A stretch of DNA of 64,000 bases from contig RDZE01000025.1 of NCBI GenBank assembly GCA_004293905.1, positions 1-64,000 on the forward strand, read 5' to 3'. The notes under the pieces were generated by a model. That model searched no databases, was not told the origin of the DNA, and saw nothing but the letters and a program-made list of their open reading frames with translations. Positions 8,467 through 16,744 of this stretch are shown piece by piece. Within the stretch, counting starts at the first letter, position 1. Each line of letters starts with the position of its first letter. Position numbers and translations under genes: made by a program. Source of the DNA: Cytophagales bacterium. Its GTDB lineage: Bacteria; Bacteroidota; Bacteroidia; Cytophagales; Microscillaceae.

Positions 8467-10850
8467 GCTAAATCACCTATATTAATAAGTTGTTTATATT
8501 TTCCTTCTTTGAGTTTAAAAATAGCATCATTCATTTCTTGCAGCCATTTTTGCAAGTTAGGCAAATCTGTAGAAGTAAGTGGTAACAAGATATTTTTTAA
8601 TTTACTTGTTTCAAAATATTCTACTATTTTCAATTCTTTCAGATAAGGTGCTAATACTTCTTTCTCTTGCGTACTGAGGCTTATCCAAGTCATATTTTCC
8701 CAAACCTCAGTTGTAAGTGTTTCTTGTGGAGATGTCTTTTCTAAAACAAAACTGAATTGTGTACCAATGGCTTCATCTGAACTAACAGAAAGTACTTTGC
8801 CATGCGCCTCTATTACCTTAAAAGCAAATGCAAGATCTAAGTTCGATACACGCCCATCTGTTTGTATCTGAGGCTCAAATACTTTATTGAGCAAATCTGT
8901 AGGAATTACAATTCCATTGTCTTGTACTGTAATGATACAAGTATTACTTTCGCCTTCTGTGCTTTTTATACTGATGTCCCCATTAGGAAAACTATGGCTG
9001 ATGGCGTTGTAAAGCAGGCTTTGTAGTACTTGTTGAATAGCATTGGCATCGCACCAAACCCAACTATCTACTTCTATATGGTTGCTAAAATTAATATTTT
9101 TTTGTTTCAATAAATCATCTAATTGATAAATGGCTTTCTTGCTTATGAGTAATAATGAGTTATTGCTTAGTTCTAATGATAAGGAAGTATTTGTTTGTAC
9201 TTTGTCTGTATTATCTATAGTGTGGATAATCTTTTTCCCACGCTGGTATACCAAACTTCGCTTCATATCAAGCCCTACGCTTTCTTCTATGATTTCCTCT
9301 ATGTTGGGTTTTATTTCTTCTTTTACAATGTGTTTTAACGTTTCATGCTTGTTTTTTATTTCTTGGAGCTCTTTTGCAGAATTCTCTAATTCTATTTTCT
9401 TTGTATTCAATTCATCATTTCTTGCTCCCAATGAGGCATTTTGTCTTTTAAGTTCTACTTTTGCTTCCTCTAAGGATTTTTTTACTACGCCATGTTGTTG
9501 TTTTTTCAATCTATTAGCCACCAATAACCAAATTGTAAAAAGCAATAAGGGAATCAAAAGCAGCAGAAGCCAACCCCACCAATTACTTCTTATTTCACTC
9601 AAAGAACTTACTATCTTATTTTGTTCCTTTTGTAAAGAATCTATTTCTTGCTTATGTTTTTGTTTTAATGACTTTATCTCATTTTCTTTTTCTATTATCA
9701 ACACAGAATCTTTGCTTCGCGACAAACGCGCGCTCTCTTGTAATGCTTCTAAAATACCAATTTTTTTTGCTTGTTCTGCAAATCTTGCATCAGAATAATT
9801 ACTCGAAGCCACGTTTTTATTAGGGACTTCCACATAAACTATCTCTTTCTCTTTTTGCTGTAATTTTGTTTGGGTTATTTTTTTGAAATGGCTTATTGCA
9901 TATTTTTGTTTTTCCATTTCATCTATCAAATATACATAATAGTCTGCATATTTTGAAGCATTTTCTTTGTCAACCCCTTTTTTTGTTTGCATCTGATAAC
10001 ACTTTAAAAGAGCTTCTAATGCTTGTTTCAATTTTTGTTGATTATTCAAAAAGTCATATTCTTTTGCCACAATAAGCGATTGTAGAAAAAAATCGGTGGC
10101 TTTTGCATAATCCTGATATTTATCTAAATGAATATAACCCATACGAAGTAGTCCATCTGCGAGAAGCCTTTTATCAGGAATCAAAAGCGATAAATCAATA
10201 ACCTTTTGAATGTATAATACAATGCCCTCTGTATTTTCACTAACAATATAAAAGTTGCTAATTTTTTGTGCTACTACAGCAGCTTCCTTATATTGTTTAG
10301 TAGTTTCATAAATATTGAGTGCTTTTTTATAAGGCTCAATTTTATCAATACCCTCATAAACATCTCCTAAAAATTCCCAATAAGCCCCTTCTTGCACGAA
10401 AGGGCTAAGTTTTTTCAGGTGTGCTTCAAAATCGCTCAAATTTCCTTGTCTTCTTAAAAAATATCCTTTTTCTATCAAATAACGAAACTCTTCATCATTT
10501 TTCCATATTGTTTGTTCAGCAAGTGACAGAAGCAACAAACGTACTTTTCCTTCATCATTTAACAATCTATGTATTTGTATTTTTCTGAGCGTATTCCGAA
10601 CGATAAAGTCCTTTATATTTACCTTATTCAGCTCATCTTCTGCCTGAATTTGGTACGAAAGCGACTTTGTTGCATCTATGAAAAGCATTTCATAAGATAA
10701 ATTATATAAAATCTCATATTTTTCATTAGGTTCATTACTTTGTAATAAACGATATTGCAATGAATACAAGGCAGGGTCATGTTCTTGTGCGAATGATTTA
10801 TTAATCAAAATAACACATATAAATAAAATAAGAAAAATTATTTTTTTCAT
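8463..10850 (-). CDS. TPR sensor histidine kinase-like protein, apparently degenerate
   Basis: 795 residues starting at the ATG at 10848-10850, which begins a clean signal peptide (MKKIIFLILFICVILINKSF). The frame continues upstream to 10943 but that extension has no role. Residues 25-330 are helical TPR-like repeats, probably periplasmic. Residues 380-420 are coiled coil, one transmembrane helix lies at about 425-445, then another coiled coil to 510. A GHKL ATPase-like domain occupies about 590-705: an N-box Asn near 615 and DNG near 644 are present. The expected H-box His before Glu/Asp is missing (KEEIKPNI near 510-517), and the glycine-rich G2 loop is replaced by LDLAFAFKV. It may be a signalling scaffold and not an active kinase. 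It is the first gene of the operon. Confidence 0.7.
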   Translation of the reverse strand: MKKIIFLILFICVILINKSFAQEHDPALYSLQYRLLQSNEPNEKYEILYNLSYEMLFIDATKSLSYQIQAEDELNKVNIKDFIVRNTLRKIQIHRLLNDEGKVRLLLLSLAEQTIWKNDEEFRYLIEKGYFLRRQGNLSDFEAHLKKLSPFVQEGAYWEFLGDVYEGIDKIEPYKKALNIYETTKQYKEAAVVAQKISNFYIVSENTEGIVLYIQKVIDLSLLIPDKRLLADGLLRMGYIHLDKYQDYAKATDFFLQSLIVAKEYDFLNNQQKLKQALEALLKCYQMQTKKGVDKENASKYADYYVYLIDEMEKQKYAISHFKKITQTKLQQKEKEIVYVEVPNKNVASSNYSDARFAEQAKKIGILEALQESARLSRSKDSVLIIEKENEIKSLKQKHKQEIDSLQKEQNKIVSSLSEIRSNWWGWLLLLLIPLLLFTIWLLVANRLKKQQHGVVKKSLEEAKVELKRQNASLGARNDELNTKKIELENSAKELQEIKNKHETLKHIVKEEIKPNIEEIIEESVGLDMKRSLVYQRGKKIIHTIDNTDKVQTNTSLSLELSNNSLLLISKKAIYQLDDLLKQKNINFSNHIEVDSWVWCDANAIQQVLQSLLYNAISHSFPNGDISIKSTEGESNTCIITVQDNGIVIPTDLLNKVFEPQIQTDGRVSNLDLAFAFKVIEAHGKVLSVSSDEAIGTQFSFVLEKTSPQETLTTEVWENMTWISLSTQEKEVLAPYLKELKIVEYFETSKLKNILLPLTSTDLPNLQKWLQEMNDAIFKLKEGKYKQLINIGDLA

Positions 10851-10942
10851 TTCAATATTTTTGTAGCAAAATAAAAGAATTAGTTTGGAAAAACAAAAAA
10901 AGAAAGATTTATGTTCACATACATAAGGATAAAATAATACCA

Positions 10943-11593
10943 ATGTCTGACTTAACTATTTATTCTTCCATAATAACAAATTTGGAGGGAAAGCTAAAAG
11001 AAAATAACAAATTACCCGGAGTAGAGGCACATAAAAAAATGGCACCTCCTGGTAGGTTTTCCGAAAACCCAACACTATACAAGCCCAATAAAGACACACG
11101 TGTAGGCTCTGTACTTATTCTTTTATACCCCGATGAAAATAACATTGTGAAATTTCCTCTTATATTACGTCCTGAATATGATGGAGTACACAGCGGACAG
11201 GTAGCATTGCCCGGTGGAAAAAAAGACGAGGAAGATGTTGATCTTGTTGCGGTAGCACTGCGCGAAACTTGGGAAGAAATAGGAGTAGAGGTTACCAGAA
11301 ATGAAGTCATTGGGCAATTATCGGAGATATACATTCCCCCAAGCAATTTTTTAGTATACCCCACAGTAGCCAAACTTGACCATAAACCTAATTTTATACC
11401 AAGCCCACACGAAGTAGCGGGTTTATTCGAGGTTTCCATTGATACACTCATTGACCAAAGTATTTGCAAAGAAAAATGGGTAGAATTCAGAGGCTCACAA
11501 GTATTATTGCCCTACTTCGATATCAACGATAACGTAGTATGGGGTGCTACTGCCATGATTCTTTGCGAACTCAAAGAATTATTGAGTCAATAA
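10943..11593 (+). CDS. NudL-type CoA pyrophosphatase (Nudix hydrolase)
   Basis: A 216-residue Nudix enzyme. The core ALRETWEEIG at residues 105-114 matches the REUxEExG part of the Nudix box, where the glutamates bind Mg2+. Just before it HSGQVALPGGK (83-93) matches the extended motif of the CoA-cleaving NudL/NUDT7 subfamily, in which an Arg and a GQVxFPGG stretch precede the box. The likely reaction is hydrolysis of CoA or acyl-CoA to 3',5'-ADP and phosphopantetheine. The N-terminal 50 residues are typical of this subgroup. It is transcribed divergently from the sensor operon, with 92 bases between, and its 3' end overlaps the convergent hydrolase by 15 bases. Substrate preference is inferred from motif only. 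Confidence 0.8.
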   Translation: MSDLTIYSSIITNLEGKLKENNKLPGVEAHKKMAPPGRFSENPTLYKPNKDTRVGSVLILLYPDENNIVKFPLILRPEYDGVHSGQVALPGGKKDEEDVDLVAVALRETWEEIGVEVTRNEVIGQLSEIYIPPSNFLVYPTVAKLDHKPNFIPSPHEVAGLFEVSIDTLIDQSICKEKWVEFRGSQVLLPYFDINDNVVWGATAMILCELKELLSQ

Positions 11594-12484
11594 ATCACCT
11601 GCTTCTTTGCTCCAATAACGCATCAAGCCCGTAACACTCATAAAGGCAGGGTTCGCTGCTTGGTATCTTGCCTCCTGCTTTTCATCAAATTGATATTTAC
11701 TAAACTGCATATTCACATAGGCATTAAAGGCTGTTGTCATTTCCGATATGTTTTTTCCTTCCTTCATAAGGGTTTTTATCAAATCTGCATACTCAAGCAG
11801 AGTGCCCTCTAACTGGCTAAAATGCTCCTCAGTAGAAAAAGGCGAAATACCAAAATGAGTCAGATACAAAGCCCGCGCATTTATTTTTTTTAGTAAAGAG
11901 ATTGAATATTTCCACTTATCTATGTGTATGTCAGGAGGAGGACAAGGAGGAACTACCGGACCACCACCTATGGATACCCCTGCGACATCGCCCGCAAATA
12001 CAACATCTTCCAATTGCCAAGCAATATGATGATTGGCATGACCAGGCGTATGCCAACTTTTAAAATGAGCATCACCAATTTTGATTACTTCCTCATCAGC
12101 AGTCGCATGAATAAGCGAATCATCTATATTTTTCATATCGCCCCAAAGGATGTCCATTTGGTCAAGATAAATTTTTCGTGCCGAATCAGTAAGTTTTTGG
12201 GGGTTTGCCAAATGACCCGCGCCAAAAGGATGCACATATACCTTTGCGCCATTGGCTGCCAATGCCCAAGCCGCGCCCGCATGGTCAAAATGAATATGAC
12301 TTAAAAACAAATGCCTAATATCGGCAATTTCAAACCCTAACGCTTCTATTTTATTTTTTAAAGTTTGGAAAGTAGAGTAAGGTCCTGACTCTACAAGCAC
12401 TACACCTGCACTTGTTTCTACTAAGAAAGCAGCTATAGCCTCGCTATTACCTAAAAAATCTAAATCAATTGTATGTATTTTCAT
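11579..12484 (-). CDS. Metallo-beta-lactamase-fold hydrolase
   Basis: A 301-residue soluble enzyme of the MBL superfamily. The metal motif HxHxDH is present as HIHFDH at residues 63-68, with further ligand candidates at GHANH near 149 (HTPGHANHH) and an Asp in FAGDVAG near 164, which would complete a dinuclear zinc or iron site. A late His (YLTHFG near 210) is also family-typical. There is no signal peptide. The fold covers glyoxalase II, lactonases, persulfide dioxygenases and others, and nothing here decides between them. It lies 15 bases after mscL on the same strand, so the two are probably cotranscribed. Confidence 0.8.
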   Translation of the reverse strand: MKIHTIDLDFLGNSEAIAAFLVETSAGVVLVESGPYSTFQTLKNKIEALGFEIADIRHLFLSHIHFDHAGAAWALAANGAKVYVHPFGAGHLANPQKLTDSARKIYLDQMDILWGDMKNIDDSLIHATADEEVIKIGDAHFKSWHTPGHANHHIAWQLEDVVFAGDVAGVSIGGGPVVPPCPPPDIHIDKWKYSISLLKKINARALYLTHFGISPFSTEEHFSQLEGTLLEYADLIKTLMKEGKNISEMTTAFNAYVNMQFSKYQFDEKQEARYQAANPAFMSVTGLMRYWSKEAGDLLTQ

Positions 12485-12499
12485 TGTTCAAAGAGGTTG

Positions 12500-12907
12500 T
12501 TATTTCTTGAGTAAATCTCTTATTTCTGCTAACAATTTTTCGCTATTGGTAGGCTCGGCGGGAGGTGGGGGAGTAGTTGATTCAGGCGTATGCTTCTTGG
12601 CACTATTGATGGCTTTGATGGCAATAAAAATAAAAAAAGAAATAATCAGAAAATCAACTATCATCTGAATAAAATTGCCATAATTGAGCGTAATAGCAGG
12701 GTTTTTATCAACAGCATCTTTCAAGACTAATTTTAAATTCTTAAAATCTAAGCCGCCCAACATGATGCCAATAGGAGGCATCAATATATCATTTACAAAA
12801 GAGGTAACAATTTTGCCAAAAGCACCACCTATCACTACGGCTATTGCCAAATCAACCACATTGCCTTGCACAGCAAAATCTCTAAATTCTTGGAAAAACT
12901 TTTTCAT
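12500..12907 (-). CDS. mscL: Large-conductance mechanosensitive channel
   Basis: Inner-membrane channel that opens under high membrane tension and releases solutes during osmotic downshock. The N-terminus MKKFFQEFRDFAVQGNVVDL is diagnostic for MscL, followed by the pore-lining first helix with the AVVIGGAFG glycine pattern and IVTSFVNDILMPPIG. The second helix lies near residues 78-100 of the 135-residue protein, and a Pro-rich linker and C-terminal amphipathic helix (SEKLLAEIRDLL) end it. I start it at the ATG at 12905-12907. An in-frame ATG at 12926-12928 adds seven residues that lack family support. The metallo-hydrolase gene follows directly. Confidence 0.95.
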   Translation of the reverse strand: MKKFFQEFRDFAVQGNVVDLAIAVVIGGAFGKIVTSFVNDILMPPIGIMLGGLDFKNLKLVLKDAVDKNPAITLNYGNFIQMIVDFLIISFFIFIAIKAINSAKKHTPESTTPPPPAEPTNSEKLLAEIRDLLKK

Positions 12908-12995
12908 ATATTTGTCTTTTTGTTTCAAATCTATCTACAAATCTCAAAAAAAAATAGAACTTTGCAAAAAATCACTACCCATACTACCCAATATT

Positions 12996-13946
12996 TTGAA
13001 AAAAAACTTTTTTTCCTCTTTCTCCTCTCGAACAATTGCAGGAGTTGTTTTTGTCTTTTTAGGAGCTGTCTGTTATTCATCTAAATCCATTTTTGCCAAA
13101 CTACTCTATCAACATGAAATAGACACACTGTCATTGATTGCCCTACGAATGACATTTGCCATGCCTTTTTACCTCTTAATTGCTTTGTTTTATAAACCTA
13201 AAGTTACAAAACAAATTACAAGACAAGAATGGCTCTACACGATGGGCTTGGGTTTTCTTGGGTATTACTTCACAAGCATACTTAATTTTTGGGGACTTCA
13301 GTATGTTACAGCTACAGTAGAACGCCTAATCGTGTTCATATATCCTACCTTAGTAATTCTTATATCGGCTATTTTCTATAAAAAAGTAATAAAGCCCAAA
13401 CAATATTTAGCACTACTGCTCACTTATATTGGCATTCTTACTGCCTTCATTGGCAACATACAACTCAGCGCGCAAAAAAACTTCTTATGGGGAGCATCTC
13501 TCATTTTTGTATCAGCCTTCACCTATGCGCTTTATTTGGTTTGGGCAGAAAATTTAATCAAAAAAATAGGCTCTATTAGTTTCACCGCTTGGACTATGGT
13601 CTTTTCAGGTATTTTTGTAGCCATTCATTATATGCTCTTTGCACAAAAAGACATTTGGCACTATTCCCAAACGGTCTATTCACTCTCTTTTGGGTTGGCT
13701 TTGGTGGCTACAGTATTGCCCTCTTTTTTAGTATCGGCAGGCATCAGTCGCATTGGCTCTAACAATGCAGGCATTGTGGCAAGTATAGGACCCATCTCTG
13801 TAATCATTTTAGCCTATATCTTTTTAAACGAACAAGCAGATTTTTGGCAATACATTGCTACCTTATTAGTACTTACAGGAATACTCATGATTACCATTCA
13901 ACCCAAAGAAAAAAAGACAAAGCAAGAAGAGATAGATATAATGTAA
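12996..13946 (+). CDS. EamA/DMT-family transporter
   Basis: An integral membrane protein with about ten transmembrane helices in two EamA repeats, the usual layout of drug/metabolite transporters. About 316 residues if started at the TTG at 12996-12998 (LKKNFFSSFSSR), just before the first helix TIAGVVFVFLGAVCY. No ATG lies in a sensible place: the open frame continues upstream to 12684, but that part runs antisense through mscL and does not look like transporter sequence, and the next ATG downstream would remove two helices. The typical EamA length is about 300, which supports the TTG. The substrate is unknown. Confidence 0.75.
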   Translation: MKKNFFSSFSSRTIAGVVFVFLGAVCYSSKSIFAKLLYQHEIDTLSLIALRMTFAMPFYLLIALFYKPKVTKQITRQEWLYTMGLGFLGYYFTSILNFWGLQYVTATVERLIVFIYPTLVILISAIFYKKVIKPKQYLALLLTYIGILTAFIGNIQLSAQKNFLWGASLIFVSAFTYALYLVWAENLIKKIGSISFTAWTMVFSGIFVAIHYMLFAQKDIWHYSQTVYSLSFGLALVATVLPSFLVSAGISRIGSNNAGIVASIGPISVIILAYIFLNEQADFWQYIATLLVLTGILMITIQPKEKKTKQEEIDIM

Positions 13947-14206
13947 GTTTTTTTGCGAAATTGTAAATTTTTTGAAATATAAAATGCTTATTATCAATGA
14001 ATTAAATGTTTTATTATAGACTTATACTCCATATATCTAACCACATATTCAGTCATTAAAACATTATCTCTGTATCATTTCCTAAAATAATAAGCCCTCA
14101 TTACATCACTAAATTTGTTCGATGAGCTTTAAATTTACTTAAAAACCCTGTAAAACGTTTATAACTTTATAGAATCTCAATAAAGTGTTTTTAAACAAGT
14201 GTTATT

Positions 14207-14563
14207 ATGATACATACGCTCATTTTCTCCCTCTTAATTTCTATTAACAATCCTCAACTCATTGAGAAAGAATTGGTAGGCAAATGGACTATTGCAAAAG
14301 CCATAGATAATAAAACCAATACTGATATTACCCAAAAAATAGACCTCCGCACCATCATTCTTAGTGCTGATAATATCTATACGATTACTTACAAAAAGCA
14401 AAAAACTTCCACAGGTATTTGGAAAATACAAGCAGACGAGCTAAAACTTTCAGCAACTCCCTCATGTCATTTTACACAAATATCATCTCAGAGCATAGAA
14501 GCAACTTTCATTATCAATGAAACTACTACCGCCAAAATAACACTTGTTAAAATGAAGAATTAG
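14207..14563 (+). CDS. Small exported lipocalin-like protein
   Basis: 118 residues with a short hydrophobic N-terminus (MIHTLIFSLLISI), probably a signal peptide. The mature part begins LIEKELVGKWTIAKA, the typical opening of small lipocalin-like domains, and then alternates short beta strands up to the end. This is a fold-level guess and no ligand can be named. The next gene, a four-helix membrane protein, starts three bases after the stop, so the pair is one transcription unit. The 260 bases before it contain no gene I can support. Confidence 0.5.
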   Translation: MIHTLIFSLLISINNPQLIEKELVGKWTIAKAIDNKTNTDITQKIDLRTIILSADNIYTITYKKQKTSTGIWKIQADELKLSATPSCHFTQISSQSIEATFIINETTTAKITLVKMKN

Positions 14564-14565
14564 TC

Positions 14566-15042
14566 ATGAACCAGTTGCTAATACTTTTTATTTTTATAAT
14601 TGTTTCTTTATTATTTAGCATATATATAACCGCCTCTCAATTTATTTCGCACAAATACCAATATATTTATATAGATTTTTGGATTCAATTAGTCATCATA
14701 GGATTACCTGCATTTATATTGCTTATTGGTGCATTATCCTTTTCGTATGACAAGATAAGTGCTGCGCTATTAGTTTCGGCTTTTTTTGAACTTATCATAG
14801 GCATTTATCAATTTCTGATAAGCAATACTATTAACCTACTCTTTTTACCAAGTCGTTTCAAACCCCAAAGAATAATATATATCGGAATTTGTGTCGGTTA
14901 TATGTTACTAATTACTACTTATAGCGATAAGCCGTCTGATACTATTTTACTAGGTATACCTATCCCAATAGCATTTTACTATTTACTGCTCACTTATCAA
15001 GATTATAAAAAAAATAAGATTATTTATCAACTATCCAAATAG
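14566..15042 (+). CDS. Hypothetical four-helix membrane protein
   Basis: I do not recognise this 158-residue protein. Four hydrophobic helices are visible near residues 4-24, 42-62, 68-90 and 108-150 (the last possibly two short ones), with few charged residues and a Lys-rich C-terminus that should face the cytoplasm. It starts three bases after the lipocalin-like gene and overlaps the 3' end of the convergent pyrR gene by 23 bases. Confidence 0.55.
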   Translation: MNQLLILFIFIIVSLLFSIYITASQFISHKYQYIYIDFWIQLVIIGLPAFILLIGALSFSYDKISAALLVSAFFELIIGIYQFLISNTINLLFLPSRFKPQRIIYIGICVGYMLLITTYSDKPSDTILLGIPIPIAFYYLLLTYQDYKKNKIIYQLSK

Positions 15043-15559
15043 TATCTTGCTCGAAGCCTTGTTCTTTGAGCTCTACCGAAACCCTCTGTGAGTGAATACT
15101 ATCTACTTGTTTGCCTATATAGTTGGCTTCTATGGGCAAATCTCGCGAATAACGCCTATCTATCAAAACTAATAACTCTACATTTAAAGGTCTTCCATAG
15201 GCGGTCATTGCATCTAAAGCCGAACGAACCGTGCGACCCGTATAAAGCACATCATCAATCAAAATAACCATTTTGCCCTCAATCACAAAATCGATTTTAG
15301 TCGCATTGGCTTTTACTATGCCATCACGTCTTCGGAAATCATCTCTGAAAAAAGTAACATCTAAATAACCCAAAGGCACTTCTTTTTGAATAATTTGTAG
15401 GAGCTGTTGTTGTATTTTCTGCGCCAAAAAAATACCCTTAGGTTGAAGACCTATGAGAACAGTATTTGAAAAATCGCCATGATTCTCCAACAACTGCTCA
15501 CATAGCCTTCTAATGATAATAGTTAGTAATTGCTCATTAATCAACAACTTACGATCCAT
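15020..15559 (-). CDS. pyrR: PyrR-type phosphoribosyltransferase
   Basis: A PRTase-fold protein of about 179 residues from the ATG at 15557-15559 (MDRKLLINEQ); an ATG three codons upstream is also in frame. The PRPP-binding loop is clear as VILIDDVLYTGRTVRSAL, with the two Asp residues near 102-103 and TGRT near 107-110. FFRDDFRRRDG near 70-80 and the basic second half are characteristic of PyrR. PyrR enzymes make UMP from uracil and PRPP, and in Firmicutes also bind pyr mRNA. In this phylum only the enzyme role is a safe guess, and no pyr biosynthesis gene lies next to it. Its start overlaps the end of adk, so the two are probably translated together. Confidence 0.88.
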   Translation of the reverse strand: MDRKLLINEQLLTIIIRRLCEQLLENHGDFSNTVLIGLQPKGIFLAQKIQQQLLQIIQKEVPLGYLDVTFFRDDFRRRDGIVKANATKIDFVIEGKMVILIDDVLYTGRTVRSALDAMTAYGRPLNVELLVLIDRRYSRDLPIEANYIGKQVDSIHSQRVSVELKEQGFEQDTIWIVDK

Positions 15560-16133
15560 ACGAATCAAGCGTAGTGCAAATTTGTTTGAATATATCTTCT
15601 ACTTCTCCTATACCTTGTATAGATGTAAATTTGTTTTGTTTTTTGTAATAATCAGCTACAGGAGCAGTTTCTTTAAAATAGACTTTCACTCTGTTTTTAA
15701 CCAATGTTTCATTTTGGTCATCAATACGCCCTGAAAGTTTACCACGTTCTAAAATCCGCTTAGTAAGCTCTACCTCATCTACTTCTAAAGCTACAGTCCC
15801 TGAAATTTTAATATTATTTTTACTCATTAAATTATCTAATGCCTCTGCTTGAGCTATAGTTCGAGGGAATCCATCAAAAACAAATCCTTTTGCATTAGTA
15901 TTGCTTTTAACTTTATTTTCAATCATGCCTATCACTATTTCATCAGGCACAAGTAAACCTTTGCTCATCAAATCTTTTGCTTTTTTACCCAATTCAGTTT
16001 CTGCCATCACCTCCGCACGAAGCAAATCTCCTGTAGAAAGATGGATTAGTTGGTATTTTTCAATAATTTTTTTGCTTTGAGTGCCTTTCCCCGCACCCGG
16101 AGGACCGAAAAGTACAATATTTATCATCGTCAT
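15549..16133 (-). CDS. adk: Adenylate kinase
   Basis: Catalyses ATP + AMP = 2 ADP in the cytoplasm. The P-loop GPPGAGKGT lies at residues 9-17, the AMP-binding region includes HLSTGDLLRAE near 31-41, and FDGFPRT near 85-91 is the usual nucleotide-binding signature. The LID region between residues 125 and 140 is of the short type without zinc Cys residues. 194 residues, in the normal range for short-LID enzymes. An ATG two codons in (16125-16127, MINIVLFGPP) is an equally possible start. It follows hpt by about 57 bases, with a promoter-like sequence in the gap, and overlaps pyrR. Confidence 0.97.
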   Translation of the reverse strand: MTMINIVLFGPPGAGKGTQSKKIIEKYQLIHLSTGDLLRAEVMAETELGKKAKDLMSKGLLVPDEIVIGMIENKVKSNTNAKGFVFDGFPRTIAQAEALDNLMSKNNIKISGTVALEVDEVELTKRILERGKLSGRIDDQNETLVKNRVKVYFKETAPVADYYKKQNKFTSIQGIGEVEDIFKQICTTLDSYGS

Positions 16134-16151
16134 TAAGTGTTTTTAGAAATT

Positions 16152-16182
16152 CAAAAATAAAGTTTCTTTCTTGAAATCCAAA
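16152..16182 (-). promoter_or_regulatory. Candidate adk-pyrR promoter
   Basis: On the minus strand TTTG (16179-16182) and TATTTTTG (16152-16159) are separated by 19 bases, matching the Bacteroidota -33/-7 arrangement, about 18 bases upstream of the adk start. Confidence 0.5.
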
Positions 16183-16190
16183 TCAATTTT

Positions 16191-16739
16191 CTATTTTTTT
16201 AATACATAGACATCATTCAGTGTTCTGCCTTGACCCTCATAATCCAAGCCATAACCTACAATGAATAGATTTTCTATCTTAAAACAAATATATGCAACTG
16301 CTTTTTCTTCCAAATGAATTTGTACTGCCTCTGGCTTATAAAACAAAGTAGCTACTGATAATGAAGCAGGATTTAAAGCCTTTATTTGTTCAATCAGATA
16401 TTGAATAGTGTGCCCTGTATCTATAATATCTTCCATCAGTAAAATATGTTTTTTGCTATAATCGCCTGCTGGCAAAAAAAAGTTAACAGATACATTTCCG
16501 CTACTTTTTAAACCTTCGTATGATTTTACTTTTACAAATTCTACCTCACAAGGAGTACTCATTTGTTTGATGGTATCAGATACAAAGCGAAAAGATCCAT
16601 TTAAAATACCTACAATTAGTAAATCTTTTTCGGCATAGTCAGTATCTAATTGTGCAGCCAAATCATGAATCTTATGTTGTATTTGGGCTTCACTGATATA
16701 TAACTCGAATGTTTTATCGCCAATGCTGTAGTCTTTCAT
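16191..16739 (-). CDS. hpt: Hypoxanthine phosphoribosyltransferase
   Basis: Salvages hypoxanthine, and usually guanine, to IMP or GMP with PRPP. The PRPP loop EDIIDTGHT is present near residues 102-110. The family Ser-Tyr pair of the flexible loop is visible in VKSYEGLKSSG near 71-81, and GILNGSFRF near 44-52 is the first PRPP-contact segment. 182 residues, normal length. It begins five bases after the end of yebC and precedes adk and pyrR, forming a minus-strand nucleotide-salvage group. Confidence 0.93.
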   Translation of the reverse strand: MKDYSIGDKTFELYISEAQIQHKIHDLAAQLDTDYAEKDLLIVGILNGSFRFVSDTIKQMSTPCEVEFVKVKSYEGLKSSGNVSVNFFLPAGDYSKKHILLMEDIIDTGHTIQYLIEQIKALNPASLSVATLFYKPEAVQIHLEEKAVAYICFKIENLFIVGYGLDYEGQGRTLNDVYVLKK

Positions 16740-16744
16740 ATATT

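Noticed and set aside
9130-9798. A 222-residue plus-strand frame inside the kinase gene
   Set aside because: It is very rich in Ser, Phe and Cys, as expected of antisense to a Lys/Glu-rich coiled-coil region, and the sense gene has clear domains.
10851-10943. Upstream extension of the sensor kinase-like frame
   Set aside because: It lies ahead of a clean signal peptide start at 10850 and runs to the start base of the divergent Nudix gene.
12684-12995. N-terminal extension of the EamA transporter frame
   Set aside because: It is antisense to mscL, has no transporter character, and would make the protein far too long.
13947-14206. Possible small RNA or regulatory hairpin in the 260-base gap before the lipocalin-like gene
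   Set aside because: Only a short CTCAT/ATGAG pairing was seen, with a long loop and no terminator.
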